64,000 bases of DNA from Siphonodentalium dalli (GCA_032622095.1 CP136069.1:105428278-105492277); one strand, 5' to 3'. Shown: positions 1-14,251, counted from the first letter of the stretch. Made by a program: numbers and translations. Notes: a model not told the origin generated them from the letters alone.

Positions 1-3000
1 GGCCGCATCCATGATAACAGCTCAAATGTCAGTGGATATTATTAGGGGGGGTATACTGTTTAAACATCTGTCCGTCCGAGCGTCTGTCAGTGTGTTCGTA
101 CATCAGTCCAATGTCTGTTCATGTCATAACTTGGAACAGTATTGCTCGGATCTAAATGAAATTTGGTACGAATGTTGACACCACCTTAAGGACATTCAAT
201 GGCATATGTTCAATCGTCTTGTTTAGGTTTTTCGTTCTATATTTCGATCATCTTTGTTTATTTGAAAATACTAATTTTGGTGTCCATCTGTCTGAGTATA
301 TCAGTCATAGGTTATATGTTAGGCACTTTGCCACAAGGTGGTATTCAGCGGACGATACCCCATCTCTTGTTTTTGCACCTTGATTTGTATTTCATTATTT
401 TAGTTTCTCTCTTTTCCCTTCCAGATTAGACAGGATTTAAGAATATACAGATACTGGGAACTATACAGACGATGGCCGCATCCAAGATAACAGCTCAAAT
501 GTCAGCGGGTATTATTAGTGGGGTATACTGTTTAAACATCTGTCCGTCCGAGCGTCCGTCAGTGTGTTCGTACATCAGTCCAATGTCTGTTCATGTCATA
601 ACGTGAACAGTATTGCTCGGATCTAAATGAAATTTGGTACGGATGTTGACACCACCGTAAGGACATTCAATGGCATATGTTCAATCATCTTGTTTAGGTT
701 TTTCGTTTTATAGTTCGATCATCTTTGTTTATTTGAAAATACTAATTTTGGTGTCCATCTGTCTGAGTATATCAGTCATAGGTTATATGTTAGGCACTAT
801 GCCACAAGGTGGTATTCAGCGGACGATACCCCATCTCTTGTTTTTGCACCGTGATTTGTATTTCATTATTTTAGTCTCTCTCTTTTCCCTTCCAGATTAG
901 ACAGGATTTAAGAATATACAGATACTGGGAACTATAACAGACGATGGCCGCATCCAAGATAACAGCTCAAATGTCAGTGGGTATTATTAGGGGGGTATAC
1001 TGATTAAACATATGTCCGTCCGAGCGTCCGTCAGTGTGTTCGTACATCAGTCCAATGTCTGTTCATGTCATTATTTGGAACAGTATTGCTCGGATCTAAA
1101 TGAAATTTGGTACGAATGTTGACACCACCGTAAGGACATTCAATGGCATATGTTCAATCGTCTTGTTTAGGTTTTTCGTTCTATAGTTCGATCATCTTTG
1201 TTTATTTGAAAATACTAATTTTGGTGTCCATCTGTCTGAGTATATCAGTCATAGGTTATATGTTAGGCACTATGCCACAAGGTGGTATTCAGCGGACGAT
1301 ACCCCATCTCTTGTTTTTGCACCGTGATTTGTATTTCATTATTTTAGTCTCTCTCTTTTCCCTTCCAGATTAGACAGGATTTAAGAATATACAGATACTG
1401 GGAACTATACAAACGATGGCCGCATCCAAGATAACAGCTCAAATGTCAGTGGGTATTATTAGGGGGGTATACTGATTAAACATCTGTCCGTCCGAGCGTC
1501 CGTCAGTGTGTTCGTACATCAGTCCAATGTCTGTTCATGTCATTATTTGGAACAGTATTGCTCGGATCTAAATGAAATTTGGTACGAATGTTGACACCAC
1601 CGTAAGGACATTCAATGGCATATGTTCAATCGTCTTGTTTAGGTTTTTCGTTCTATAGTTCGATCATCTTTGTTTATTTGACAATACTAATTTTGGTGTC
1701 CATCTGTCTGAGTATATCAGTCATAGGTTATATGTTAGGCACTATGCCACAAGGTGGTATTCAGCGGACGATACCCCATCTCTTATTTTGGCACTGTGAT
1801 TTGTATTTCATTATTTTAGTCTCTCTCTTTTCCCTTCCAGATTAGACAGGATTTAAGAATATACAGATACTGGGAACTATACAGATTAAGGCCGCATCCA
1901 TGATAACAGCTCAAATGTCAGTGGATATTATTAGGGGGGGTATACTGTTTAAACATCTGTCCGTCCGAGCGTCTGTCAGTGTGTTCGTACATCAGTCCAA
2001 TGTCTGTTCATGTCATAACTTGGAACAGTATTGCTCGGATCTAAATGAAATTTGGTACGAATGTTGACACCACCTTAAGGACATTCAATGGCATATGTTC
2101 AATCGTCTTGTTTAGGTTTTTCGTTCTATATTTCGATCATCTTTGTTTATTTGAAAATACTAATTTTGGTGTCCATCTGTCTGAGTATATCAGTCATAGG
2201 TTATATGTTAGGCACTTTGCCACAAGGTGGTATTCAGCGGACGATACCCCATCTCTTGTTTTTGCACCTTGATTTGTATTTCATTATTTTAGTCTCTCTC
2301 TTTTCCCTTCCAGATTAGACAGGATTTAAGAATATACAGATACTGGGAACTATACAGACGATGGCCGCATCCAAGATAACAGCTCAAATGTCAGCGGGTA
2401 TTATTAGTGGGGTATACTGTTTAAACATCTGTCCGTCCGAGCGTCCGTCAGTGTGTTCGTACATCAGTCCAATGTCTGTTCATGTCATAACGTGAACAGT
2501 ATTGCTCGGATCTAAATGAAATTTGGTACGGATGTTGACACCACCGTAAGGACATTCAATGGCATATGTTCAATCATCTTGTTTAGGTTTTTCGTTTTAT
2601 AGTTCGATCATCTTTGTTTATTTGAAAATACTAATTTTGGTGTCCATCTGTCTGAGTATATCAGTCATAGGTTATATGTTAGGCACTATGCCACAAGGTG
2701 GTATTCAGCGGACGATACCCCATCTCTTGTTTTTGCACCGTGATTTGTATTTCATTATTTTAGTCTCTCTCTTTTCTCTTCCAGATTAGACAGGATTTAA
2801 GAATATACAGATACTGGGAACTATACAGATTAAGGCTGCATCCATGATAACAGCTCAAATGTCAGTGGGTATTATTAGGGGGGATATACTGTTTAAACAT
2901 CTGTCCGTCTGAGCGTCCGTCAGTGTGTTCGTACATCAGTCCAATGTCTGTTCATGTCATAACTTGAACAGTATTGCTCGGATCTAAATGAAATTTGGTA

Positions 3001-6000
3001 CAGATGTTGACACCACCGTAAGGACATTCAATGGCATATGTTCAATCGTCTTGTTTAGGTTTTTCGTTCAAAAGTACGATCATCTTTGTTTATTTGAAAA
3101 TACTAATTTTGGTGTCCATCTGTCTGAGTATATCAATCATAGGTTATATGTTAGGCACTATGCCACAAGGTGGTATTCAGCGGACGATACCCCATCTCTT
3201 GTTTTTGCACCGTGATTTGTATTTCATTATTTTAGTCTCTCTCTTTTACCTTCCAGATTAGACAGGATTTAAGAGTAAACAGATACTGGGAACTATACAG
3301 ACGATGGCCGCATCCAAGATAACAGCTCAAATGTCAGTGGGTATTATTAGGGGGGGTATACTGTTTAAACATCTGTCGGTCCGAGCGTCCGTCAGTGTGT
3401 TCGTACATCAGTCCGATGTCTGTTCATGTCATAACTTGGAACAGTATTGCTCGGATCTAAATGAAATTTGGTACAGATGTTGACACCACCATAAGGACAT
3501 TCAATGGCATATGTTCAATCGTCTTGTTTAGGTTTTTCGTTCTATAGTTCGATCATCTTTGTTTATTTGAAAATACTAATTTTGATGTCCATCTGTCTGA
3601 GTATATCAGTCATAGGTTATATGTTAGGCACCAAGCCACAAGGTGGTATTCAGCGGACGATACCCCATCTCTTGTTTTTGCACTGTGATTTGTATTTCAT
3701 TATTTTAGTCTCTCTCTTTTCCCTTCCAGATTAGACAGGATTTAAGAATATACAGATACTGGGAACTATACAGACGATGGCCGCATTCATGATAACAGCT
3801 CAAATGTCAGTGGTTATTATTATATACTGTTTAAATATCTGTCCGTCCGAGCGTCCGTCAGTGTGTTCGTACATCAGTCCAATGTCTGTTCATGTCATAA
3901 CTTGGAACAGTATTGCTCGGATCTAAATGAAATTTGGTACGGATGTTGACACCACCATAAGGACACTCAATGGCATATGTTCAATCGTCTTGTTTAGGTT
4001 TTTCGTTCAAAAGTACGATCATCTTTGTTTATTTGAAAATACTAATTTTGGTGTCCATCTGTCTGAGTATATCAATCATAGGTTATATGTTAGGCACTAT
4101 GCCACAAGGTGGTATTCAGCGGACAATACCCCATCTCTTGTTTTTGCACCGTGATTTGTATTTCATTATTTTAGTCTCCCTCTTTTACCTTCCAGATTAG
4201 ACAGGATTTAAGAGTATACAGATACTGGGAACTATACAGACGATGGCCGCATCCAAGATAACAGCTCAAATGTCAGTGGGTATTATTAGGGGGGGTATAC
4301 TGTTTAAACATCTGTCGGTCCGAGCGTCCGTCAGTGTGTTCGTACATCAGTCCGATGTCTGTTCATGTCATAACTTGGAACAGTATTGCTCGGATCTAAA
4401 TGAAATTTGGTACAGATGTTGACACCACTATAAGGACATTCAATGGCATATGTTCAATCGTCTTGTTTACGTTTTTCGTTCTATAGTACGATCATCTTTG
4501 TTTTTTTGAAAATACTAATTTTGGTGTCCATCTGTCTGATTATATCAGTCATAGGTTATATGTTAGGCACTATGCCACAAGGTGGTATTCAGCGGACGAT
4601 ACCCCATCTCTTGTTTTTGCACCGTGATTTGTATTTCATTATTTTAGTCTCTCTCTTTTCCCTTCCAGTTTAGACAGGATTTAAGAATATACAGATACTG
4701 GGAACAAATACAGATTAAGGCCGCATTCATGATAACAGCTCAAATGTCAGTGGGTATTATTAGGGGGGGTATACTTTTTAAACATAGGTCCGTCCGAGCG
4801 TCTGTCAGTGTGTTCGTACATCAGTCCAATGTCTGTTCGTGTCATAACTTGGAACAGTATTGCTCGGATCTAAATGAAATTTGGTACAGATGTTGACACC
4901 ACCATAAGGACATTCAATGGCATATGTTCAATCGTCTTGTTTAGGTTTTTCGTTCTATAGTTCGATCATCTTTGTTTATTTGAAAATACTAATTTTGGTG
5001 TCCATCTGTCTGAGTATATCAGTCATAGGTTATATGGTAGGCACTATGCCACAAGGTGGTATTCAGCGGACGATACCCCATCTCTTGTTTTTGCACCGTG
5101 ATTTGTATTTCATTATTTTAGTCTCTCTCTTTTCCCTTCCAGATTAGACAGGATTTAAGAATATACAGATACTGGGAACTATACAGACGATGGCCACATA
5201 CAAGATAACAGCTCAAATTCAGTGGGTATTATTATGGGGGGTATACTGTTTAAACATCTGTCCGTCCGAGCGTCCGTCAGTGTGTTCGTACATCAGTCCA
5301 ATGTCTGTTCATGTCATAACTTGGAACAGTATTGCTCGGATCTAAATGAATTTTGGTACGGATGTTGACACCACCATAAGGACATTCAATGGCATATGTT
5401 CAATCGTCTTGTTTAGGTTTTTCGTTCAAAAGTACGATCATCTTTGTTTATTTGAAAATACTAATTTTGATGTCCATCTGTCTGAGTATATCAGTCATAA
5501 GTTATATGTTAGCCACTATGCCACAAGTTGGTATTCAGCGGACGATACCCCATCTCTTGTTTTTGCACACTGATTTGTATTTCATTATTTTAGTCTCTCT
5601 CTTTTCCCTTCCAGATTAGACAGGATTTAAGAATATACAGATACTGGGAACTATACAGACGATTGCCACATCCAAGATAACAGCTCAAATTCAGTGGGTA
5701 TTATTATGGGGGGTATACTGTTTAAACATATGTCCGTCCGAGCGTCCGTCAGTGTGTTCGTACATCAGTCCAATCTCTGTTTATGTCATAACTTGGAACA
5801 GTATTGCTCGGATCTAAATGAAATTTGGTGCGGATGTTGACACCACCATAAGGACATTCAATGGCATATGTTCAATCGTCTTGTTTAGGTTTTTCGTTCT
5901 ATAGTACGATCATCTTTGTTTATTTGAAAATACTAATTTTGGTGTCCATCTGTCTGAGTATATCAGTCATAGGTTATATGTTAGGCACTATGCCACAAGC

Positions 6001-9000
6001 TGGTATTCAGCGGACGATACCCCATCTCTTGTTTTTGCTCCGTGATTTGGATTTCATTATTTTAGTCTCTCTCTTGTCCCTTCCAGATTAGACAGGATTT
6101 AAGAATATACAGATACTGGGAACTATACAGACGATGGCCGCATCCAAGATAACAGCTCAAATGTCAGTGGGTATTATTAGGGGGGGTATACTGTTTAAAC
6201 ATCTATCCGGACGAGCGTCCGTCAGTGTGTTCGTACATCAGTCCAATGTCTGTTCATGTCATAACTTGGAACAGTATTGCTCGGATCTAAATGAAATTTG
6301 GTACAAATGTTGACACCACCGTAAGGACATTCAATGACATATGTTCAATCGTCTTGTTTAGGTTTTTCGTTCTATAGTTCGATCATCTTTGTTTATTTGA
6401 AAATACTAATTTTGGTGTCCATCTGTCTGAGTATATCAATCATAGGTTATATGTTAGGCACTATGCCACAAGGTGGTATTCAGCGGACGATACCCCATCT
6501 CTTGTTTTTTGCACCGTGATTTGTATTTCATTATTTTAGTCTCTCTCTTTTACCTTCCAGATTAGACAGGATTTAAGAGTATACAGATACTGGGAACTAT
6601 ACAGACGATGGCCGCATCCAAGATAACAGCTCAAATGTCAGTGGGTATTATTAGGGGGGGGGGTATACTGTTTAAACATCTGTCCGTCCGAGCGTCCGTC
6701 AGTGTGTTCGTACATCAGTCCAATGTCTGTTCATGTCATAACTTGGAACAGTATTGCTCGGATCTAAATGAAATTTGGTATAGATGTTGACACCACTATA
6801 AGGACATTCAATGGCATATGTTCAATCGTCTTGTTTACGTTTTTCGTTCTATAGTACGATCATCTTTGTTTATTTGAAAATACTAATTTTGGTGTCCATC
6901 TGTCTGAGTATATCAGTCATAGGTTATATGTTAGGCACTATGCCACAAGGTGGTATTCAGCGGACGATACCCCATCTCTTGTTTTTGCACCGTGATTTGT
7001 ATTTCATTATTTTAGTCTCTCTCTTTTCCCTTCCAGATTAGACAGGATTTAAGAATATACAGATACTGGGAACTATACAGATTAAGGCCGCATTCATGAT
7101 AACAGCTCAAATGTCAGTGGGTATTATTAGGGGGGTAAACTGTTTAAACATCTGTCCGTCCGAGCGTCCGTCAGTGTGTTCGTACATCAGTCCAATGCCT
7201 GTTCGTGTCATAACTTGGAACAGTATTGCTCGGATCTAAATTAAATTTGGTACAGATGTTGACACCACCATAAGGACATTCAATGGCATATGTTCAATCG
7301 TCTTGTTTAGGTTTTTCGTTCTATAGTTCGATCATCTTTGTTTATTTGAAAATACTAATTTTGGTGTCCATCTGTCTGAGTATATCAGTCATAGGTTATA
7401 TGTTAGGCACTATGCCACAAGGTGGTATTCAGCGGACGATACCCCATCTCTTGTTTTTGCACCGTGATTTGTATTTCATTATTTTAGTCTCTCTCTTATC
7501 CCTTCCAGATTAGACAGGATTTAAGAATATACAGATACTGGGAACTATACAGACGATGGCCGCATCCAAGATAACAGCTCAAATGTCAGTGGGTATTATT
7601 AGGGGGGTATGCAGATTAAACATATGTCCGTCCGAGCGTCCGTTAGTGTTTTCGTACATCAGTCCAATGTCTGTTCATGTCATAACTTGGAACAGTATTG
7701 CTCGGATCTAAATGAAATTTGGTACGAATGTTGACACCACTGTAAGGACATTCAATGGCATATGTTCAATCGTCTTGTTTAGGTTTTTCGTTCTATAGTT
7801 CGATCATCTTTGTTTATTTGAAAATACTGATTTTGGTGTCCATCTGTCTGAGTATATCAGTCATAGGTTATATGTTAGGCACTATGCCACAAGGTGGTAT
7901 TCAGCGGACGATACACCATCTCTTGTTTTTGCACCGTGATTTGTATTTCATTATTTTAGTCTCTCTCTTTTCCCTTCCAGATTAGACAGGATTTAAGAAT
8001 ATACAGATACTGGGAACTATACAGATGATGGCCACATCCAAGATAACAGCTCAAATTCAGTGGGTATTATTATGGGGGGTATACTGTTTAAACATCTGTC
8101 CGTCCGAGCGTCTGTCAGTGTGTTCGTACATCAGTCCAATCTCTGTTCATGTCATAACTTGGAACAGTATTGCTCAGATCTAAATTAAATTTGGTACGGA
8201 TGTTGACACCACCATAAGGACATTCAATGGCATATGTTCAATCGTCTTGTTTAGGTTTTTCGTTCTATAGTACGATCATCTTTGTTTATTTGAAAATACT
8301 AATTTTGGTGTCCATCTGTCTGAGTATATCAGTCATAGGTTATATGTTAGGCACTATGCCACAAGCTGGTATTCAGCGGACGATACCCCATCTCTTGTTT
8401 TTGCTCCGTGATTTGGATTTCATTATTTTAGTCTCTCTCTTATCCCTTCCAGATTAGACAGGATTTAAGAATATACAGATACTGGGAACTATACAGACGA
8501 TGGCCGCATCCAAGATAACAGCTCAAATGTCAGTGGGTATTATTAGGGGGGTATACTGTTTAAACATCTGTCCGGACGGGCGTCCGTCAGTGTGTTCGTA
8601 CATCAGTCCAATGTCTGTTCATGTCATAACTTGGAACAGTATTGCTCGGATCTAAATGAAATTTGGTACAGATGTTGACACCACCGTAAGGACATTCAAT
8701 GGCATATGTTCAATCGTCTTGTTTAGGTTTTTCGTTCTATAGTTCGATCATCTTTGTTTATTTGAAAATACTAATTTTGGTGTCCATCTGTCTGAGTATA
8801 TCAGTCATAGGTTATATGTTAGGCACTATGCCACAAGGTGGTATTCAGCGGACGATACCCCATCTCTTGTTTTTGCACCGTGATTTGTATTTCATTATTT
8901 TAGTCTCTCTCTTTTCCCTTCCAGATTAGACAGGATTTAAGAATATACAGATACTGGGAACTATACAGATTAAGGCCGCATCGATGATAACAGCTCAAAT

Positions 9001-11990
9001 GTCAGTGGATATTATTAGGGGGGGGGTATACTGTTTAAACATCTGTCCGTCCGAGCGTCCGTCAGTGTGTTCGTACATCAGTCCAATGTCTGTTCATGTC
9101 ATAACTTGGAACAGTATTGCTCGGATCTAAATGAAATTTGGTACGAATGTTGACACCACCGTAAGGACATTCAATGGCATATGTTCAATCGTCTTGTTTA
9201 TGTTTTTCGTTCTATATTTCGATCATCTTTGTTTATTTGAAAATACTAATTTTGGTGTCCATCTGTCTGAGTATATCAGTCATAGGTTATATGTTAGGCA
9301 CTATGCCACAAGGTGGTATTCAGCGGACGATACCCCATCTCTTGTTTTTGCACCTTGATTTGTATTTCATTATTTTAGTCTCTCTCTTTTCCCTTCCAGA
9401 TTAGACAGGATTTAAGAATATACAGATACTGGGAACTATAGACGATGGCCGCATCCAAGATAACAGCTCAAATGTCAGCGGGTATTATTAGTGGGGTATA
9501 CTGTTTAAACATCTGTCCGTCCGAGCGTCCGTCAGTGTGTTCGTACATCAGTCCAATGTCTGTTCATGTCATAACTTGAACAGTATTGCTCGGATCTAAA
9601 TGAAATTTGGTACGGATGTTGACACCACCATAAGGACATTCAATGGCATATGTTCAATCGTCTTGTTTAGGTTTTTCGTTTTATAGTTCGATCATCTTTG
9701 TTTATTTGAAAATACTAATTTTGGTGTCCATCTGTCTGAGTATATCAGTCATAGGTTATATGTTAGGCACTATGCCACAAGGTGGTATTCAGCGGACGAT
9801 ACCCCATCTCTTGTTTTTGCACCGTGATTTGTATTTCATTATTTTAGTCTCTCTCTTTTCCCTTCCAGATTAGACAGGATTTAAGAATATACAGATACTG
9901 GGAACTATACAGATTAAGGCCGCATCCATGATAACAGCTCAAATGTCAGTGGGTATTATTAGGGGGGGGGGGGGTATACTGTTTAAACATCTGTCCGTCT
10001 GAGCGTCCGTCAGTGTGTTCGTACATCAGTCCAATGTCTGTTCATGTCATAACTTGGAACAGTATTGCTCGGATCTAAATGAAATTTGGTATAGATGTTG
10101 ACACCACCGTAAGGACATTCAATGGCATATGTTCAATCGTCTTGTTTAGGTTTTTCGTTCAAAAGTACGATCATCTTTGTTTATTTGAAAATACTAATTT
10201 TGGTGTCCATCTGTCTGAGTATATCAATCATAGGTTATATGTTAGGCACTATGCCACAAGGTGGTATTCAGCGGACGATACCCCATCTCTTGTTTTTGCA
10301 CCGTGATTTGTATTTCATTATTTTAGTCTCTCTCTTTTACCTTCCAGATTAGACAGGATTTAAGAGTAAACAGATACTGGGAACTATACAGACGATGGCC
10401 GCATCCAAGATAACAGCTCAAATGTCAGTGGGTATTATTAGGGGGGCGGTATACTGTTTAAACATTTGTCGGTCCGAGCGTCCGTCAGTGTGTTCGTACA
10501 TCAGTCCGATGTCTGTTCATGTCATAACTTGGAACAGTATTGCTCGGATCTAAATGAAATTTGGTACAGATGTTGACACCACTATAAGGACATTCAATGG
10601 CATATGTTCAATCGTCTTCTTTACGTTTTTCGTTCTATAGTACGATCATCTTTGTTTATTTGAAAATACTAATGTTGGTGTCCATCTGTCTGAGTATATC
10701 AGTCATAGGATATATGTTAGGCACTATGCCACAAGGTGGTATTCAGCGGACGATACCCCATCTCTTGTTTTTGCACCGTGATTTGTATTTCATTATTTTA
10801 GTCTCTCTCTTTTCCCTTCCAGATTAGACAGGATTTAAGAATATACAGATACTGGGAACTATACAGATTAAGGCCACATTCATGATAACAGCTCAAATGT
10901 CAGTGGGTATTATTAGGGGGAGTATACTGTTTAAACATCTGTCCGTCCGAGCGTCCGTCAGTGTGTTCGTACATCAGTCCAATGTCTGTTCGTGTCATAA
11001 CTTGGAACAGTATTGCTCGGATCTAAATGAAATTTGGTACAGATGTTGACACCACCATAAGGACATTCAATGGCATATGTTCAATCGTCTTGTTTAGGTT
11101 TTTCGTTCTATAGTTCGATCATCTTTGTTTATTTGAAAATACTAATTTTGGTGTCCATCTGTCTGAGTATATCAGTCATAGGTTATATGTTAGGCACTAT
11201 GCCACAAGGTGGTATTCAGCGGACGATACCCCATCTCTTGTTTTTGCACCGTGATTTGTATTTCATTATTTTAGTCTCTCTCTTTTCCCTTCCAGATTAG
11301 ACAGGATTTAAGAATATACAGATACTGGGAACTATACAGATTAAGGCCGCATCCATGATAACAGCTCAAATGTCAGTGGGTATTATTAGGGGGGGGGTAT
11401 ACTGTTTAAACATCTGTCCGTCTGAGCGTCCGTCAGTGTGTTCGTACATCAGACCAATGTCTGTTCATGTCATAACTTGGAACAGTATTGCTCGGATCTA
11501 AATGAAATTTGGTATAGATGTTGACACCACCGTAAGGACATTCAATGGCATATGTTCAATCGTCTTGTTTACGTTTTTCGTTCTATAGTACGATCATCTT
11601 TGTTTATTTGAAAATACTAATTTTGGTGTCCATCTGTCTGAGTATATCAGTCATAGGTTATATGTTAGGCACTATGCCACAAGGTGGTATTCAGCGGACG
11701 ATACACCATCTCTTGTTTTTGCACCGTGATTTGTATTTCATTAGTTTAGTCTCTCTCTTTTCCCTTCCAGATTAGACAGGATTTAAGAATATACAGATAC
11801 TGGGAACTATACAGATGATGGCCACATCCAAGATAACAGCTCAAATTCAGTGGGTATTATTATGGGAGGTATACTGTTTAAACATCTGTCCGTCCGAGCG
11901 TCTGTCAGTGTGTTCGTACATCAGTCCAATCTCTGTTCAAGTCATAACTTGGAACAATATTGCTCAGATCTAAATGAAATTTGGTACGGA
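1..11990. repeat. Satellite array, ~472 bp monomer, about 25.4 copies, with higher-order structure
   Basis: A landmark in each monomer (ATGGCATATGTTCAATC) recurs at 199, 670, 1143, 1615, 2088, 2559, 3031, 3504, 3970, 4443, 4917, 5389, 5861, 6334, 6811, 7283, 7755, 8227, 8699, 9174, 9643, 10122, 10597, 11070 and 11545. The spacing is 466-479 bp, usually 472. Monomers differ by a few percent. Most length changes are in a G tract (about 5 to 13 G) and in the stretch before GAACAGTATTGCTCGG. Variant types recur in order: copies 1-2 (199, 670) reappear as copies 5-6 (2088, 2559) and in similar form as copies 20-21 (9174, 9643), which indicates higher-order repeats. The array starts before the window and breaks inside copy 26 at about 11990, where unrelated sequence begins. 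Each unit contains a GTCCGTC-rich segment and an AAATTTGGTAC box, a style common in invertebrate dispersed repeats. Confidence 0.97.
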
Positions 11991-12172
11991 GGAAATGAAT
12001 ATAATACTGGCCCATCTGCAAAAGGTAGTTGCCGAGGTGCCGAGTGGAGGAGGGTCACTGTTCGGGGGGTGTCCACCTTGGAATTCCAACTGCACCTTGA
12101 TGACATGAAATCTACCGCGGAGTCAGCGGGCACATAGCTAGTATACTTATATTTTGTCTGTCATGCTTTGAT

Positions 12173-12519
12173 GGTATCACCCCCCCTTTCGGTACGCGGG
12201 ATTCAGGGTGTTTTGAAGCCGTACGCGGGATTCATACCCCCGAATTAACTGGTATTCAGGTTCAAGCAAAACATATTGGACGTAGGTTTTGATGGCGCAA
12301 AATAATAATGCTGAATGAGTGGGTAGAATAGCTTCTTGGGCATATTCGACCACTATGCCATCATAAAGTATCATTAATCGTATCATAACGCCCATAATGT
12401 GACACCGGCGTCAATTTGTATGTCATTTATCGCATATTATTTCTTAACATGTATTCAGGATTCACCCCCCCCCCCAAAATTAACTGGTATTCAGGATTCA
12501 GGGGGAGGGGGGTGATACC
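12173..12519. mobile_element. MITE-like element with GGTATCACCCCC terminal inverted repeats
   Basis: The segment begins GGTATCACCCCCC and ends GGGGGGTGATACC, a 13 bp terminal inverted repeat. The interior repeats GGATTCAGG and ACGCGGGATTC motifs in both directions and contains a poly-C run. It is carried along in every copy of the surrounding repeat (about 16520-16865 inverted; 38235-38580 and 46066-46415 direct). A related motif, GGAATCCGGCGTACGAAAAG, ends the tandem repeat near 54590, so this is probably a dispersed family. No coding capacity; non-autonomous if mobile. Confidence 0.55.
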
Positions 12520-13103
12520 CTCTTATATCACCTCTGTTATTAAATTAATCCAATTTTGGACTACATGCTGGTACACGATCTCAAAACATTGGCATCAATT
12601 TCCTCACTAGCAGACGGGCATAGCCTAAATATAGCCAGAGAATTCTGGACTGTTATATTTATGGGCACAACAAATTTTCTATATTCAGCCCAATTACGTT
12701 GCCAGGTACCCGGTAACCTAATCAATATTGGGCAGTAAAGAACATTGTGACCAACATTGGGTCAAATTTCTGACAAGCTAAGCTTTTGCATTGGCTGTTT
12801 CATAGCTCAGTGCATATGTGTTAAGTAAGTAAAGTGATCAATCAACGCACATTTCTCTATTAGAGGGCATTCAGGGTGCGCAGTTGTCATCAGAATGTAA
12901 AATTACCTCTTTGATAAATTGACAGAATTTGGTGATGCAGAACAATCAGAAGATATACAATAGGTGAGCGGCCAAGAGCCAAAAAGGGTCACATTTAAGG
13001 AGATAAATGGGCCTATGGTACTTAAGGATAAATTTGGTGTCGTTGGAAATCTGAGCATGTATGCTATTCGATGAGGCCTGCTGTGGAATCTGAAAGTGGT
13101 GCG

Positions 13104-13870
13104 GTTGCCATGAAAACGGTCTCCGAAAAAGGGTGTGCAACTTGTATAAAACACCATTTGGATGAATAGGAACTACTCCATTCTGAATATTTTTTGAGTC
13201 TTGATAATATGGGAAAGTGAAATTCTAAGTATTATCACCGAGTATGGTAATGATAAACACATGACATGGTCACGTGACTTCCTGACCAAATATACAGGCA
13301 GATATTACTGTTTTTGTGTAAAATCATGTGATTTTATGCAAAAATGGGTGATTTTTGGAATCGCAGTATAACGTGCCATATATATCTACCACAGGGGCAA
13401 ATCATATGTCGATGTAATCGGGAGGATGTGAGCTTTGTGTTCCAATCTGATTTAGAAACAAAAAGTTTGTGGTTGCCATGGAAACGGCTTGTACGTGAAA
13501 TATATATAAAATCATGAGAAAAAACACATCTGAATACATTTGAAACATACCTGTATTGGGTTTTAGGAATTTGAAGTATCTTAGGTAACTTTAGTCACAG
13601 CAATATCCCATAATTTGTCATGTTAAGAACACGACAAGATCAGACACACATAAATATCGAACATAGATACCTTTATTATTAGTTTTCCACTGGTTTTTGG
13701 GCAAATATAGCGATTTTAGTGAACAATGGGTGATTTTTGGAATCGGTATATAACATGGCGTATTTTTCAGACACATGGACAACTTATATGTCATTTTAAT
13801 CGGGATGATTTAGGCTTTTGTGTTTCAACCTATTTTGGAACCCGAACATTGTGTGGTTTCCATGGACATG
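13104..13870. repeat. Three diverged ~370 bp units each with an RFX X-box-like palindrome
   Basis: GTTGCCATGAAAAC (13104), GTTGCCATGGAAAC (13472) and GTTTCCATGGACAT (13857) are spaced 368 and 385 bp. Each is preceded by similar sequence, including GTGATTTTTGGAATCG and a later ATCGGGA-GATG-type segment. The motif fits the known RFX-family X-box (two GTTRCC-like half sites facing each other). The same triple is present in all other copies of IR-A and in the older copy at 48184-48947. Binding is not shown; the repeat periodicity is directly visible. Confidence 0.6.
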
Positions 13871-14008
13871 GTTTATACCTTAAATATGTTTGATTTCCAG
13901 CAAAACGTTGATTTTAGCGAAAAAATGTGTGATTATTTGAAGAAAGGTGTAGGCTATGCGTGGAAACTTGACTGACCCACTCACGAGCTGGCTCAATGTG
14001 ATGTTATG

Positions 14009-14230
14009 TTATGTTATGCCACCTGGTATACTCCTTCACCTGACCTATGGCCATGTAGTCACCCCGTGTGTACCTATTCAAAACATTCATACATGATCAT
14101 GGTCAATCATTGTATACATATTCACCTCACCATTGGCCATGTCACTCCCTGTATCCCTATGTGTCACACCATAGCCGAATAGCGACCCAATATATACTAA
14201 TACACCTCATGACGGAACTGGGACAACCAG
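14009..14230. repeat. ~65 bp minisatellite (truncated copy of the array at 40920-41450)
   Basis: Imperfect units carry GTATAC, CACCTCACC/CACCTGACC, GGCCATGT and AGTCACTCC-type blocks. About three units are present here; a longer array of the reverse complement lies at 40920-41450. The outer end of the giant palindrome (14016) falls inside this array, which suggests the repeat took part in the rearrangement. Confidence 0.7.
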
Positions 14231-14251
14231 AATAGAACATATAGTTGTCAG

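Larger units (their letters stand above)
11991..14008 (+). repeat. Small palindrome, left arm (repeat unit IR-A, copy 1)
   Basis: About 2.0 kb that is repeated nearly exactly in reverse complement at 15034-17047. Coordinates sum to about 29040 throughout, so the axis is near 14520. The same sequence occurs in + orientation at about 38054-40076 and 45886-47905. It abuts the satellite directly on its left. Inside are a 347 bp MITE-like unit (12173-12519) and three diverged ~370 bp units, each with an X-box-like palindrome (13104, 13472, 13857). Short ORFs on both strands here are shadows of the repeat; no protein family was recognised. Confidence 0.95.

Noticed and set aside
156-11775. Dozens of 75-76 residue ORFs in the first 12 kb as a gene family
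   Set aside because: They follow exactly from the 472 bp satellite; changes are mostly non-synonymous, there is no promoter or start context, and one copy is frameshifted. Kept only as a finding.
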